A stretch of DNA of 64,000 nt from Actinomadura sp. NAK00032 (GCF_013364275.1 NZ_CP054932.1:1116001-1180000); one strand, 5' to 3'; positions 1-9,232 are shown, numbered from the stretch's first letter. Notes: generated by a model not told the origin, from the sequence alone. A program made the numbers and translations.

Positions 1-309
1 CCGCGCGCTCGTGACCACGTCCTCGACGAACCGGTCGCCGCGTTCGCTGAAGAAACCGTGGACGAGCACGGTGAACCCGCCGGCCGCCAGCCCGTTGGCC
101 AGGTCGGGGACCCGGGTCTCGGGGATGTCCTCGTCGAAGCCCGGCGTGAACAGGAACGCGGCCGGTGGCCGCACCCTGCCGCTCTTGGAGAGCTCCCGCA
201 GCTCGGTCGCGGAGGCGACGTCGAACACGGCCGGGAATCGCCCCGTCTCGCGCAGCTTCTGCGACAGGCCGGCGTCGCCCGTCACGACAAGGTTCGGCGC
301 GGTAGTCAT
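1..309 (-). CDS. Unknown protein, N-terminal 103 codons only
   Basis: An open frame starts at ATG 309 and runs off the left edge in frame, so only the N-terminus is visible. It begins MTTAPNLVVTGDAGLSQKLR and alternates hydrophobic strands (LVVTG, AAFLFTPG, FTVLVHGFF) with charged helices, which suggests a receiver-like or Rossmann-like alpha/beta fold. CpaE-type proteins of secretion loci carry a pseudo-receiver domain at this position, but that link is a guess. The gene is divergent from the propeller-MoxR operon. I do not recognise the family. Confidence 0.6.
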   Translation of the reverse strand, partial: MTTAPNLVVTGDAGLSQKLRETGRFPAVFDVASATELRELSKSGRVRPPAAFLFTPGFDEDIPETRVPDLANGLAAGGFTVLVHGFFSERGDRFVEDVVTSAR

Positions 310-370
310 CACGTTGTCCTCGGCGCTCTGGTGATCGGCCGGACCGGCCTCGGCCCGTGCCTCTCGCTAG

Positions 371-406
371 TAGGGACAGTGCGGGTAGTAGAGACAGTGC
401 GGGCAA
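371..406. repeat. Two tandem 18-bp repeats, possible operator
   Basis: Two adjacent 18-base units (371-388 and 389-406) both contain GACAGTGCGGG. They lie between the divergent partial gene (start 309) and the propeller gene (start 539), where a regulator site would be expected. The core AGACAGTGCGG recurs at 18969-18979 in the divergent region beside the VirB1-like gene. Function is inferred from position only. Confidence 0.4.
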
Positions 407-538
407 GTGACGATATGGCCATACCGGATCGGCGGTTCACCCGACCGTCACAAGATTCGGTCGTGCGCATCGCCCGTTCCTCCGGACAGTCAGTCGTGGA
501 ACCTCTGGTGCGATGTGACGACGCGGGGTGAATCGCGG

Positions 539-2452
539 GTGGGAACTGAAGAGGCGCCTCCTGAAGAGCGGAAGGCGACCGGGCTGAAGGCCCGGGTGCG
601 CGTCGGTGGCTGGGGCGCGGCCGTCCTGGTCACCGTGGCGCTGGCGGCGACGCTGCTCGGCAGCGGCCGCATCGGTTACGCCCTCGAGGCCTCCGACGGC
701 AGCGCCTGGCTGTGGAGCCGGATGACGGGCGAGGCGGCGCTGGTCGACCCCGGCAACGGCCAGGTGCAGGGGCGCCGCGAGGTGCCCGGCGCCCGCGGCC
801 ACCGGGTCAAGGTCACCCAGGACGACCAGCACCTGCTCATCCACGATCTGGAGACCGGGCGCGTGTCCTCGCTCGACCTGAGCGGCCTCGGGCTGTCGGG
901 TCGGCTGGACGTCGGCACCCGCGGCGACCCCCACCTGGTGGTGAGCGCCACCGCCGCCGCCCTGATCGAGCGCACCACCGGCGCGGTGCGGGCGCTGGAC
1001 CCCGCCACGCTGCGCCCCGTGGGCCCCGTCCTGCGACTGCCGGGGCCGCTGGTCGGCGGCGAGTTCGACGCCGCCGGACGGCTGTGGGCGGCGGTGCCCG
1101 CGCAGGGGACCGTCGTCGCGCTGAAGGTCTCCGCCAAGGGCGCCGAGGTCGCCGTGACCAAGGAGGCCGCCGAGCCCGGGCACGACCTCGCGGTGACCGT
1201 GCTCGACCAGGGCGCGCTGGTGATCGACCGCAGCGGCGACGACCTCGTGGTCGCGACCGGCGACGACGTCCGGCGGCTCACGGCGCCGGTCCCGCTCGCG
1301 GGCGCGATGGTGCCCGAGCGCACCCACGGCGCCCTGGCCGCGATCACCGTTCCCAATGCCGGCAAGGTCGTCACGCTGGACGACGTGGGCGAGGCCGGCG
1401 AGGTCGGGGCCTTCCCGCTGCGCGCCCCCGTCCAGGAACCCGCCGTGCCGTTCGCCGGCAAGGTCTACGTGCCCGTCCGGGAGACCGGCCAGGTCCAGGT
1501 GTTCGACCAGGCCGGCCGCCAGACCGGCGTGCTGAACATGCCGTCCGGACGCGGCGACCTGGAGCTGCAGGTCCGCGAGAACAACCTGTTCGTCAACGCG
1601 CCGGGAAGCCCGGACGCGCAGGTCGTCGGGCCCGACGGCCGGGCCCGCCCGGTCGGCAAGTACCCGACCGGGCCGGGCAAGGGCGGCGACCGCCCGGTCG
1701 CGCCGGGCGGCGGCGAGGACAGCCCGCCGCTGATTCCGGCGCCGACCATCGACCCGATCTTCCCGAACCCGACCCAGGCGCCCGTCGAGCCGCCCACCGG
1801 GCCGGACCCGGTGACGCCGCCGGCACCGCGCTCGCCCCGGACGACCGCCCCGTCCGCGCCCAGGCCGCCCGTCCCGCCGCAGAGCCGGGAACCGGAGACG
1901 CCCGCCACGCGCTCTCCGTCGACCGCACCGGCGCCGGGGCCGTCGACCACGCGGCCGTCCACCCGGCCGTCCACGAGGCCGTCCACCACGAGGCCCTCCA
2001 CCAGACCCACCACGACCAGGCCCTCCACGCCGACGACCCCGACCAGGAAGCCCACGCCCCGGCCGACCACCTCCAAGCCGAAGCCCAAGCCCACGCCGAA
2101 GCCGACCGCCACCCGCAACCCGTACACGCCGCAGCAGGTCTGCAACTCCGGTTCGGGCGGCAACTACGTCGTGCAGCGGTCGATCTCGTTCACCGGCGGG
2201 CGGGTCTACCAGCTCTACAGCTCCAGCACCAAGAAGAACTGCGCGGTCACGATGAAGACCGCGAACGTCGGCAAGGGCACGAGCGTCTTCGTCCGGCTGG
2301 TGGAGCAGAAGGGCGGCGAGGTCGGTAGCGACTCCGGCACGTTCAAGTACTACGCCGGCCCGGTGTACGTGTCGGCGTCAGGCGTCTGCGTCCGCGTCTC
2401 CGGTGGCGCGTCCGGCGCCAGCGCCTCCAGCGGCTGGGGCAACTGCGGCTGA
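539..2452 (+). CDS. Membrane-tethered beta-propeller protein with SapA-like C-terminal domain
   Basis: About 637 residues from GTG 539; the frame stays open back to 407, so the start is uncertain. A single membrane segment at about residues 24-49 is followed by roughly 330 residues of propeller-like strand repeats. A Pro/Thr/Lys-rich linker follows (about 375-527, with repeated RPST units), typical of a wall-spanning stalk. The last 105 residues contain four cysteines and the motifs CAVTMKT, DSGTFKYYAGPV and SGWGNC, matching the spore-associated protein A (SapA)-like domain found on exported actinomycete proteins. It is first in an operon with MoxR, DUF58 and TgpA-like genes. An extracytoplasmic sensor or scaffold role is inferred. 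Confidence 0.75.
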   Translation: MGTEEAPPEERKATGLKARVRVGGWGAAVLVTVALAATLLGSGRIGYALEASDGSAWLWSRMTGEAALVDPGNGQVQGRREVPGARGHRVKVTQDDQHLLIHDLETGRVSSLDLSGLGLSGRLDVGTRGDPHLVVSATAAALIERTTGAVRALDPATLRPVGPVLRLPGPLVGGEFDAAGRLWAAVPAQGTVVALKVSAKGAEVAVTKEAAEPGHDLAVTVLDQGALVIDRSGDDLVVATGDDVRRLTAPVPLAGAMVPERTHGALAAITVPNAGKVVTLDDVGEAGEVGAFPLRAPVQEPAVPFAGKVYVPVRETGQVQVFDQAGRQTGVLNMPSGRGDLELQVRENNLFVNAPGSPDAQVVGPDGRARPVGKYPTGPGKGGDRPVAPGGGEDSPPLIPAPTIDPIFPNPTQAPVEPPTGPDPVTPPAPRSPRTTAPSAPRPPVPPQSREPETPATRSPSTAPAPGPSTTRPSTRPSTRPSTTRPSTRPTTTRPSTPTTPTRKPTPRPTTSKPKPKPTPKPTATRNPYTPQQVCNSGSGGNYVVQRSISFTGGRVYQLYSSSTKKNCAVTMKTANVGKGTSVFVRLVEQKGGEVGSDSGTFKYYAGPVYVSASGVCVRVSGGASGASASSGWGNCG

Positions 2453-2470
2453 CATGAGGAAGGACCGAAC

Positions 2471-3463
2471 GTGAGCACCACTGTGGCCGAGGCCGGCGCG
2501 ATCAACGGCGAGGACGCGATGCTGGCCGCCGACGCCTTCGCGCGGATGGCGGCGGGCGTCGGCAGGGTCGCGCACAGCGCCCCCGCGACGGTGCGGCTGA
2601 TCCTCACCGCGTTCGCCACGGGCGGGCACGTCCTGCTGGAGGACCTGCCCGGCATGGGCAAGACCACGCTGGCCCGCGCGCTGGCGGCGGTGACCGGCGG
2701 GTCGGTCCGCCGCGTGCAGTGCACTCCCGACCTGCTGCCGTCCGACATCACCGGTGTGACGATCTTCAACGAGCGGACCCGGGAGTTCGAGTTCCACTCC
2801 GGCCCCGTCTTCGCCAACGTCCTCATCGTGGACGAGATCAACCGGACCTCGCCCAAGACGCAGTCGGCCCTGCTGGAGGTCATGCAGGAGCGGCAGGTGA
2901 CCGTGGACGGGACCGCGCACCCGGTGCCCCGGCCGTTCCTGGTGGTCGCCACGCAGAACCCCGTCGACCTGGAGGGCACGTTCCCGCTCCCGGAGGCCCA
3001 GCTCGACCGGTTCCTGATGCGGCTGTCGCTGGGGTACCCGGGGGAGGAGGCGGAGCTGTCGCTGATGCGCAACGCGGCCCCGGCCGATCCGGAGACCCTG
3101 GAGCCGGTGCTGGACGGCACGGAGGTGGCGCGCCTGAACGCCGTCGCCGAACAGGTCATCTTCGCCGACCCGGTGTACGACTACGTGTTGCGGCTGGCCC
3201 AGCGGACCCGCCGGCACACGCGGCTGCGGGCCGGGGTGTCGATGCGCGCGTCCATCGCTCTGTGCCGGGCGGCGCGCATGTACGCGCTGGCCGACGGCCG
3301 CGTGTACGTCACCCCCGACGACGTCAGGGCCCTGGTCGGGCCCGTGTGGGGGCACCGGCTGGTACCTCTGGCGGGCATCGCCACCGCGGAGGAGAGCGCC
3401 GTGCTGCTGGACGAGGTCCTGGCCGAGGTACCGGTACCGGGGCCGCACGAGAACCGGCGCTAG
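2471..3463 (+). CDS. MoxR-family AAA+ ATPase
   Basis: This 330-residue protein has full-length MoxR architecture. Walker A is LPGMGKTT (59-66), Walker B is VLIVDE with the acidic pair at 121-122, and sensor 1 is VVATQNP near 160. The GTG start follows the upstream stop by 18 bases. MoxR ATPases act as chaperones that remodel or assemble partner proteins and are usually encoded next to DUF58 proteins, as here. All catalytic motifs look intact. The assignment is secure; the client protein is unknown, but the neighbouring DUF58 and TgpA-like membrane proteins are the natural candidates. Confidence 0.95.
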   Translation: MSTTVAEAGAINGEDAMLAADAFARMAAGVGRVAHSAPATVRLILTAFATGGHVLLEDLPGMGKTTLARALAAVTGGSVRRVQCTPDLLPSDITGVTIFNERTREFEFHSGPVFANVLIVDEINRTSPKTQSALLEVMQERQVTVDGTAHPVPRPFLVVATQNPVDLEGTFPLPEAQLDRFLMRLSLGYPGEEAELSLMRNAAPADPETLEPVLDGTEVARLNAVAEQVIFADPVYDYVLRLAQRTRRHTRLRAGVSMRASIALCRAARMYALADGRVYVTPDDVRALVGPVWGHRLVPLAGIATAEESAVLLDEVLAEVPVPGPHENRR

Positions 3464-3467
3464 ACCG

Positions 3468-4601
3468 ATGGCAGGCGGCACGACTCGGCTCACCCGCCGC
3501 GGCTGGGGGCTGGTCGCCTCCGGGGCCGTCCTCGCGGGCGGCGGTCTCGGCCTGGGCTACCTGGCGCCGGGCGCGCTGGGTGCGCTCGTGTTCCCCACCG
3601 TCGGCCTCGCCATGGCGCTGGCCAGGCCGCCCCGCCCGGCGCGGGTGCGCCGCCGTGTCACGGCCACGCGGGTGCGCGCCGGCGAGTCCGTCACCGTCAT
3701 CGTCGAATCGGACGGCCCCGGCGAGGGACGCGTGACCGCCGCCGAACGCGTCACCGGGCCGGCCGGGACGCTCGTCCTCCCGCTCGGCCCGGCCCGCGCC
3801 CGGATCCGCTACGAGCTGTCCGCGCAGCGGCGGGGCTTCCTCGACGTCGGCCCGCTCGACCTCGTCCGCACCGACCCGCTGGGCCTCGCACGGGCCGCCC
3901 GGACGGCCGGCGACGAGACCGTGCGGCTCCTCGTGCATCCCCGCCACCACGAGCTCACCGTCCTGCCCGCGGCCGGCGGCGGCGGGCGGGACACCTCCTC
4001 GGCGGCGACCCGGGCGACCGAGGGCTCCTTCGCGGGGCTGCGCGAACTCGCGCCGGGCGACGACGTCCGCCGGATCCACTGGCGCACCTCGGCCCGCCGC
4101 GGGCGCCTGATGGTGCGCGAGAACGCCGACTCGGCCCGGCCCGGCGTCACCGTGCTCGTCGACGACCGCCACGGCCGGGCGGAGCTGGACGCCCTCGCCG
4201 AGGCGGCGGCCTCGATCGTGGTGTCCGGCCCGGACCTCCCGGTCGAGCTGCGGCTGGCGGGCGGCGGGTACTCGCCCCCGTCCGCCGGCGTCACCGCGCA
4301 CCTGGACCTGCTCGCCGAGGCGACGTCCCGCCCCGACGCCGACTTCACCGCCGCCTGCGCGCGGCTGCGCGCGGGCAGCGGCCGCGCGGTCGTCCTGCTG
4401 TCCGCCCGGGCGACCCCAGCGGACATCGCCGCCGCGATGGACGCCCTCGCCACGAGGCGCGTCCTGTCGCTGGTCGCGCTGGTGGGCCCCGCGTCCGGCG
4501 CGCAGCCGCCCGCCGCGCCTCCCGGCGTGCGGCTGCTGCAGGCGGACACGGCGGAGGCCTTCGCCGCCGGCTGGAACCGGAGCCGCTGGTGGACGCGGTG
4601 A
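3468..4601 (+). CDS. DUF58 domain protein
   Basis: A 377-residue protein starting 4 bases after the MoxR stop. Two hydrophobic segments near residues 12-50 anchor it in the membrane, followed by a beta-rich region and the DUF58 hallmark PGDDVRRIHWRTSARRG near residue 195. The C-terminal half resembles a von Willebrand A-like fold, with VTVLVDDRHG in the MIDAS-like position but no clear DxSxS. DUF58 proteins are constant partners of MoxR ATPases. The next gene overlaps its stop by 4 bases (GTGA), indicating translational coupling. Confidence 0.92.
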   Translation: MAGGTTRLTRRGWGLVASGAVLAGGGLGLGYLAPGALGALVFPTVGLAMALARPPRPARVRRRVTATRVRAGESVTVIVESDGPGEGRVTAAERVTGPAGTLVLPLGPARARIRYELSAQRRGFLDVGPLDLVRTDPLGLARAARTAGDETVRLLVHPRHHELTVLPAAGGGGRDTSSAATRATEGSFAGLRELAPGDDVRRIHWRTSARRGRLMVRENADSARPGVTVLVDDRHGRAELDALAEAAASIVVSGPDLPVELRLAGGGYSPPSAGVTAHLDLLAEATSRPDADFTAACARLRAGSGRAVVLLSARATPADIAAAMDALATRRVLSLVALVGPASGAQPPAAPPGVRLLQADTAEAFAAGWNRSRWWTR

Positions 4602-6817
4602 ACCGGGGACGGGCCCTGCTCGCCGCCGCCGCGGTGACCCTGGCCGCGGCGGCGTCGTCGCCGCTCCTCGCCGCCGGGTACGAGCGGCCGGCACCGGTGG
4701 CGGCCGTGCTGGCCTGCACCGCGATCGCGGCGGTGGCCGTCACGTCGGCGGCGCACCGGCTGCTGCGCGGCCTCGGGCCCATCGCGGTGCTCGCCGGGCT
4801 CCCCGTGGCCGCCATCGGGCTCGTCGTGGTGGCCGCCCGGGCTCCCGGGCCGGTGCGGGAGCCGGTGCCCGGGGCGGTGGACGCCCTGCTGCACTCGGGG
4901 GCCCGCATCCTGACCACGGCGCCGCACCCCCCGGCGACCGTGGACCTGCTGGCGTTCCCCCTGCTGGCGGTCTGGCTCGCCGGAGCGATCGCGACCGTGC
5001 TGCGCCGCGACGGCCGCGTCCTGCCCGCGCTGCTGCCCGGTGCGGTGCTCCTGGCCGGGGCCGCCGCGCTCAACCCGGAGACGGCCGGGGCCGGGTACTG
5101 GTCGGCGGCACTGCTGGCCGGGGCCGCCGCGCTGGTGCTGGCCTCTGCCCCGCCCGACGCCCCCGACTCCGCAGCTGCGGGCTTCACCGTCCAGGTACGG
5201 GCCCCGGAGGCGGCGCGCGCGCGGCGGCGGCCCCTTCCGCGCGTCGCCGCGGCGGGGACGGCGGTGGCCTGCGCCGTGGCCCTTCCAGGGATCGGCGCGG
5301 CGGTCGCCGCGCCCGGCATGCTGGAGTCCTGGCCGGTACGGGCGTCCGATCCGCGCAGGCAGGGCGAGCTCCCCGACAAGCCGCGCGAGGTCCGCAACCC
5401 GATGGCCTACCTGTCGGAATGGTCGGCCGCGCCCGATCTGCCGCTGATGACGGTGTCGGGCGGGCGGACGCCGCTGCGCTGGGTCGCGCTCGCGGAGTTC
5501 ACCGGAACGATGTGGATTCCCGACGCCACCTACACCCCGGCGGGTCCGACCCTGCCGCCCGCCGAGACCGTCCCGCCGCGGACGACCCGGAGCACGGTTC
5601 AGGTGAAGGTCCAGAACCTGCCCGGCGACTGGCTGCCGGTCCCCGGCATCCCCACCCGGGTGGACGGGATGGCGGTCGGCCACGACGCGGGCTCCGGCAC
5701 GCTGCTGTCCCTGAACGGCCCGGTGGCGGGGCACTCGTACACGGCGAGCGGGACCGTCCCCGACTGGACCGGATGGCGGGGCACCGACGCCATGGCCGCC
5801 TCCGGAACCGGTTTCGAGCGCTACCTGCGCCTCCCGCCCGGTGCCCCGGCCCGCCTGGACGAGATCGCGCGGAAGGCGGCCGGCGACGGCGGCCCGCACC
5901 AGCGGGCGTCGCGGATCGCCGAGTACCTGCGCGACTCCTACACCTTCCGGCCGGGCGTCCCGGGCGGGCACGGCTACGCCAGGCTCGGCAAGCTGCTGGT
6001 CCCGCCGGGCCGCCGGGGCGGCGGCGCCACCTCCGAGCAATTTGCCAGCGCGTTCGCGGTCCTCGCCCGGGCCGCCGGGCTGCCGAGCCGGGTGGTGGTC
6101 GGGTTCGGACCTGCCCACGACGGCACGACGGTCCGCAGCGGCGACGCGGTGGCCTGGGGCGAGATCTACTACGAGGGCGTGGGCTGGGTCTCCTACGACC
6201 CCAACCCGCGCAAGCGCTCGGCCGCGGCCCCGACACCGCGGCCGGGAGACCGGACGACGGACGACGGCACCTACCGCGACGACGGCGCCGGCGACCAGGC
6301 GGGCACCGGCGCGCGCGGCGGCGAGGCGCCGCCGGGAGACGGCGGAGGGTACGCCGTCCTGGCCGTCCCGCCGCTGGTCCTGCTCCTGCTCTTCCTGACG
6401 ATGGTGCCGCTGCTGCGGCTGCGGGCTCAGCGCAGGTCGCTGCAGGGCGCGGCGCGCGAGCGGATCCTGTCCGCCTGGACGGAGCTGCTGGTGGCGATGC
6501 GGCTCGCGGGCCTCACCCTGCCCGCGTCCGCCACCACGGCCGACGTGTCGGCGCTCCTCGCGGCGCGGCTGCCGGGCACCGCGCCCGGACCGCTGCGGCG
6601 GCTGGCCGCGCAGGTGGACGCGGCGGGCTTCGGCGGCCCGGTCACCCGGCAGGACGCCGCGTTCGCCTCCGCGCAGGTCCGCGCCCTGGCCGCGGGCCTG
6701 CGACGCTCCAGCTCACCGCTTCGCCGCCTGGCATGGTGGTCGGACCCGCGCGCACCGCTCTGGTCGGCCCGGCCGTCCCGCCTGACACGGCGGGCGCGGA
6801 CGGGCCGGGGGAAGTGA
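4598..6817 (+). CDS. TgpA-like polytopic protein with degenerate transglutaminase core
   Basis: About 739 residues. GTG 4598 gives a GTGA overlap with the DUF58 stop; an in-frame GTG at 4589 is the alternative. The N-terminal 210 residues are strongly hydrophobic with several membrane segments, followed by an extracytoplasmic region and a further membrane segment near nt 6350-6415. The transglutaminase-like core is recognisable from EQFASAFAVLARAAGLPSR and GVGWVSYDPNP. The usual catalytic Cys before xxFA is Ser (TSEQFA), and the His of the HAW motif is Val (AVAWGEIYYEGVGW). Only the Asp of the triad position remains, so catalysis is unlikely and a structural role in the MoxR-DUF58 complex is inferred. 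Confidence 0.88.
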   Translation: MNRGRALLAAAAVTLAAAASSPLLAAGYERPAPVAAVLACTAIAAVAVTSAAHRLLRGLGPIAVLAGLPVAAIGLVVVAARAPGPVREPVPGAVDALLHSGARILTTAPHPPATVDLLAFPLLAVWLAGAIATVLRRDGRVLPALLPGAVLLAGAAALNPETAGAGYWSAALLAGAAALVLASAPPDAPDSAAAGFTVQVRAPEAARARRRPLPRVAAAGTAVACAVALPGIGAAVAAPGMLESWPVRASDPRRQGELPDKPREVRNPMAYLSEWSAAPDLPLMTVSGGRTPLRWVALAEFTGTMWIPDATYTPAGPTLPPAETVPPRTTRSTVQVKVQNLPGDWLPVPGIPTRVDGMAVGHDAGSGTLLSLNGPVAGHSYTASGTVPDWTGWRGTDAMAASGTGFERYLRLPPGAPARLDEIARKAAGDGGPHQRASRIAEYLRDSYTFRPGVPGGHGYARLGKLLVPPGRRGGGATSEQFASAFAVLARAAGLPSRVVVGFGPAHDGTTVRSGDAVAWGEIYYEGVGWVSYDPNPRKRSAAAPTPRPGDRTTDDGTYRDDGAGDQAGTGARGGEAPPGDGGGYAVLAVPPLVLLLLFLTMVPLLRLRAQRRSLQGAARERILSAWTELLVAMRLAGLTLPASATTADVSALLAARLPGTAPGPLRRLAAQVDAAGFGGPVTRQDAAFASAQVRALAAGLRRSSSPLRRLAWWSDPRAPLWSARPSRLTRRARTGRGK

Positions 6818-6829
6818 GCCGGCGCGCGC

Positions 6830-8017
6830 TCACGGTATCTGGCTGACCTCGCCCGGGTTCGCGGACGGCCCGGAGACCGCGAGCCTGATCGCCGCCCGGA
6901 CGCGCGTCGCGGGATTGGCGATCAGCGCGCCCACCTGGCCCTCGGTCGCCATGTCCTCGGCCAGCGCGCCCGGCCGGACACCGACCACGTAGTCGGCCTC
7001 CATCGGGGACGCCGCGGTGACGCAGCCGGCGGGCAGTGTCACGTACGAGCCGAGGAAGACCCGGCTGCCCGCCGGTATCAGGGAGGCGAGCGCACGCACC
7101 ACGATCCGCGCGGCGGGGCCGGTCACGGTCACCGTGCGCATGTGCCGCAGCGCCATCGCGACCTGCGAGAGCTGGTCCTCGGTGAGGACGCCGCCGGCGA
7201 GGAGCCAGTCCGCGGTGGGGCCCGGCGGCGGGGTGCGGCTCACGACCACGGCCTCGCCGACCCGTGACACGACGGCGCCCTGGGCGCCCTGTTTCGCCCG
7301 GAAGGCCTCCACGGCACGCTGAGCCGTGCCGAGGTCGGGAAATCCGGCGACCCGGTGCATGCCGTTCCGGCCGCAGACGGTCACCTCGGTGCCGTGGACG
7401 TGCACCTCGTCGACGCTCTCGTCCCGCCACAGCTCGCCGAGCAGGTGGCAGCCGCTGAGCACGTCGTAGACGCGGCCCGCCATGGCCTCGTCCCCGCCGG
7501 TGTGCCGGGTGAGGGCCTCTGTCCAGATCTCGAAGAGCCGCGGCTCGAGCGAACGGGCGATCTCCTCGGCGGCGACCCAGTCCGGGGGCGCCTGCGGGCC
7601 CTCCGGCTCCGCCACCGCCTCGGCCGCCCGCGCGGCGACCGGCCGGATCGGCTGCGGCGCCTCCCGCTCGTCCTGCTCCACCCGCTCCTCCTGCTCCACT
7701 GGCTTCACTGACTCCTCCTGCTCCACCGGCGCCGCCGACTCCTCGCGCTCCTCCGGTCCCGGCGCCGGAAACTGCACCGTGGCATGCCGGGTGACCTGCG
7801 GCGAAGGACGGGAAGGGTCCTCCTCCGAGGGCCGGTCGCCCGCCTCCTCCGCAGGAGGTCCGGGCCGCTCGGCCGGTCGCGGGGAACGCTTGCGGGGGCG
7901 CCCGGCGACGAGCTTGTCCCGACTGTCCGGCAGGGTCGGCGCCTCGCCGGTCTCCGGTTCAGTGCCGAGCGTCGCCCAGAAGTCCGTTCCCTTGACGGAA
8001 GTGTCGTCCGCTGCCAT
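6830..8017 (-). CDS. VirB11/TadA-like protein lacking a Walker A motif
   Basis: 395 residues from ATG 8017, chosen because GGGGAGGG precedes it. Residues 1 to about 150 are acidic and low-complexity, with repeated VEQEE units. The C-terminal 240 residues follow the layout of CpaF/VirB11 secretion ATPases: LLGELWRDESVDEVHVHG matches the family's N-terminal domain, and VTVTGPAARIVVRALASLIP sits where the family has a GGTGSGKT-type loop followed by LIPPGER. The P-loop Lys and Ser/Thr are absent and no VGE box is seen. It converges with the TgpA-like gene and is divergent from the secretion operon. Family assignment rests on eye alignment; a nucleotide-free structural subunit is inferred. Confidence 0.65.
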   Translation of the reverse strand: MAADDTSVKGTDFWATLGTEPETGEAPTLPDSRDKLVAGRPRKRSPRPAERPGPPAEEAGDRPSEEDPSRPSPQVTRHATVQFPAPGPEEREESAAPVEQEESVKPVEQEERVEQDEREAPQPIRPVAARAAEAVAEPEGPQAPPDWVAAEEIARSLEPRLFEIWTEALTRHTGGDEAMAGRVYDVLSGCHLLGELWRDESVDEVHVHGTEVTVCGRNGMHRVAGFPDLGTAQRAVEAFRAKQGAQGAVVSRVGEAVVVSRTPPPGPTADWLLAGGVLTEDQLSQVAMALRHMRTVTVTGPAARIVVRALASLIPAGSRVFLGSYVTLPAGCVTAASPMEADYVVGVRPGALAEDMATEGQVGALIANPATRVRAAIRLAVSGPSANPGEVSQIP

Positions 8018-8310
8018 ACCGATTTCCCTCCCCTGAGGAGCTTCACGCCGGATCCGCGACCTCTCGAAACGCGACGCCCTCCACCTCCGACTGTGCGGAC
8101 GAACACGCTCGCCGCCAGCCGCCGGCGCGGAAAGCGGCAGTTGAGCGGGCCGTCCCACGACCGCGCGGAATTTCTTGCCCGCCGCGGTTGACGATCATCT
8201 GGATGCGCGGACGGTTCACCGCATGGCAGAGGTGTGCTCGGAAAGGTGCTCGCCTCGTCGGCTCGGTATCGACCGGCGAGCGACCCATTCGGAGAGGGGG
8301 CTCAACAATC
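8018..8310. other. Divergent intergenic region of the secretion locus
   Basis: This 293-base region separates the VirB11-like gene (minus) from the ParA-like gene (plus), so it should hold promoters for both. GGAGAGGGGG at 8291-8300 is a ribosome binding site for ATG 8311. No convincing -10/-35 pair or repeat was picked out by eye. Confidence 0.4.
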
Positions 8311-8931
8311 ATGCAAGTGACGGACGCGGCGCAGTGGACGGCCGCTCCCGAGGGCCCGCCGAACGCGGTCGCCGGCGCTCCCCGGCCGGGTGACGTCCGC
8401 GGCGGCCGGTTCCACGCGCGGGCGGTCACACCCGCCCGGCTGGCGCCGCCGCCGACGAGTTCGCTGGGTCTCGCCGGGTACAGCGGCCCCGGCCCCGCCC
8501 TCTGGATCTCCTCATGCCACGGGGGAGCCGGCGCCTCCACGCTGGCCGCGCTCATCCCCTTCGGCAGGAGCACCGGACGGTACTGGCCGGCTCCCGACCC
8601 GCCCGGGCAGGCCCCGGTGATCCTTGTGGCGCGCACCCACGCCGCCGGCCTCCGCGCGGCCCAGGCCGCCGCCGGGCAGTGGGCCGCGGGTGTACTGCCG
8701 AACGTGCGACTGCTGGGGCTGGTGGCCATCGCCGATGCCCCCGGAAAACTGCCGAAGCCCCTGAAGGACCTGCTGCGCCTCATTTCCGGAGGCGTACCGC
8801 AGGTCTGGGAGCTTCCCTGGGTCGAGGCCCTGCGCCTCGGCGACCCCCCGGAGCAGGTCAGACTGCCGTCCGCATACGCGCGGCTGGCCCAAGACCTCAA
8901 TCGCATCATCTCGGAGGACGCACATGCTTGA
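8311..8931 (+). CDS. ParA/MinD-like protein with degenerate P-loop
   Basis: 206 residues from ATG 8311 behind a strong purine-rich site. After a Pro/Ala-rich N-terminus, LWISSCHGGAGASTLAAL occupies the place of the deviant Walker A loop (KGGxGKST) of ParA/MinD/CpaE proteins. The leading Lys is His and the nucleotide-contacting Lys is Ala. A later strand, PVILVARTHAAGLRAAQ, resembles the MinD switch region. The stop overlaps the next start by 8 bases. CpaE-like proteins localise secretion machines to the membrane or pole; here a non-hydrolysing positioning factor is inferred. Confidence 0.6.
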   Translation: MQVTDAAQWTAAPEGPPNAVAGAPRPGDVRGGRFHARAVTPARLAPPPTSSLGLAGYSGPGPALWISSCHGGAGASTLAALIPFGRSTGRYWPAPDPPGQAPVILVARTHAAGLRAAQAAAGQWAAGVLPNVRLLGLVAIADAPGKLPKPLKDLLRLISGGVPQVWELPWVEALRLGDPPEQVRLPSAYARLAQDLNRIISEDAHA

Positions 8932-9232
8932 CGCGATGATCTCGTGGACGGCCGATCTGGCGCACCATGTGGTCGCTCTGGCTCCTGTTCCCAAGCCCGA
9001 CGAAAGCACGGCCCCGCCGGGAGCCGACAAGTTTCAGATACTCCTCGGCTGGGCCAAGTGGGGTGCCTTTTTCTGTTGCGTGGCGGGGTTCATGCTCGTC
9101 GGCGCCAGAATGGGAATCCAGCACAAGAGGGGTGAGGGAGGCGGGCACATAGCGAGTCTGGCCATCGTGTCATTCGCCTGCGCCATCATCGGTTCTGCAG
9201 TCCTCATCGTCGAGAAGTTCGCTGCGGTCTGA
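8924..9232 (+). CDS. Small two-helix membrane protein, VirB2-like pilin candidate
   Basis: 102 residues from ATG 8924, which lies inside the end of the upstream gene; GGAGGA at 8913-8918 is the ribosome binding site. Two membrane helices (about 42-65 and 75-97) are joined by a short basic loop containing QHKRGEGGGH, the size and topology of VirB2 pilins. The same hairpin reappears at the C-terminus of the next protein. Its stop overlaps the next ATG (ATGA). Pilin function is inferred from topology and position beside VirB6- and VirB4-like genes. Confidence 0.65.
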   Translation: MLDAMISWTADLAHHVVALAPVPKPDESTAPPGADKFQILLGWAKWGAFFCCVAGFMLVGARMGIQHKRGEGGGHIASLAIVSFACAIIGSAVLIVEKFAAV

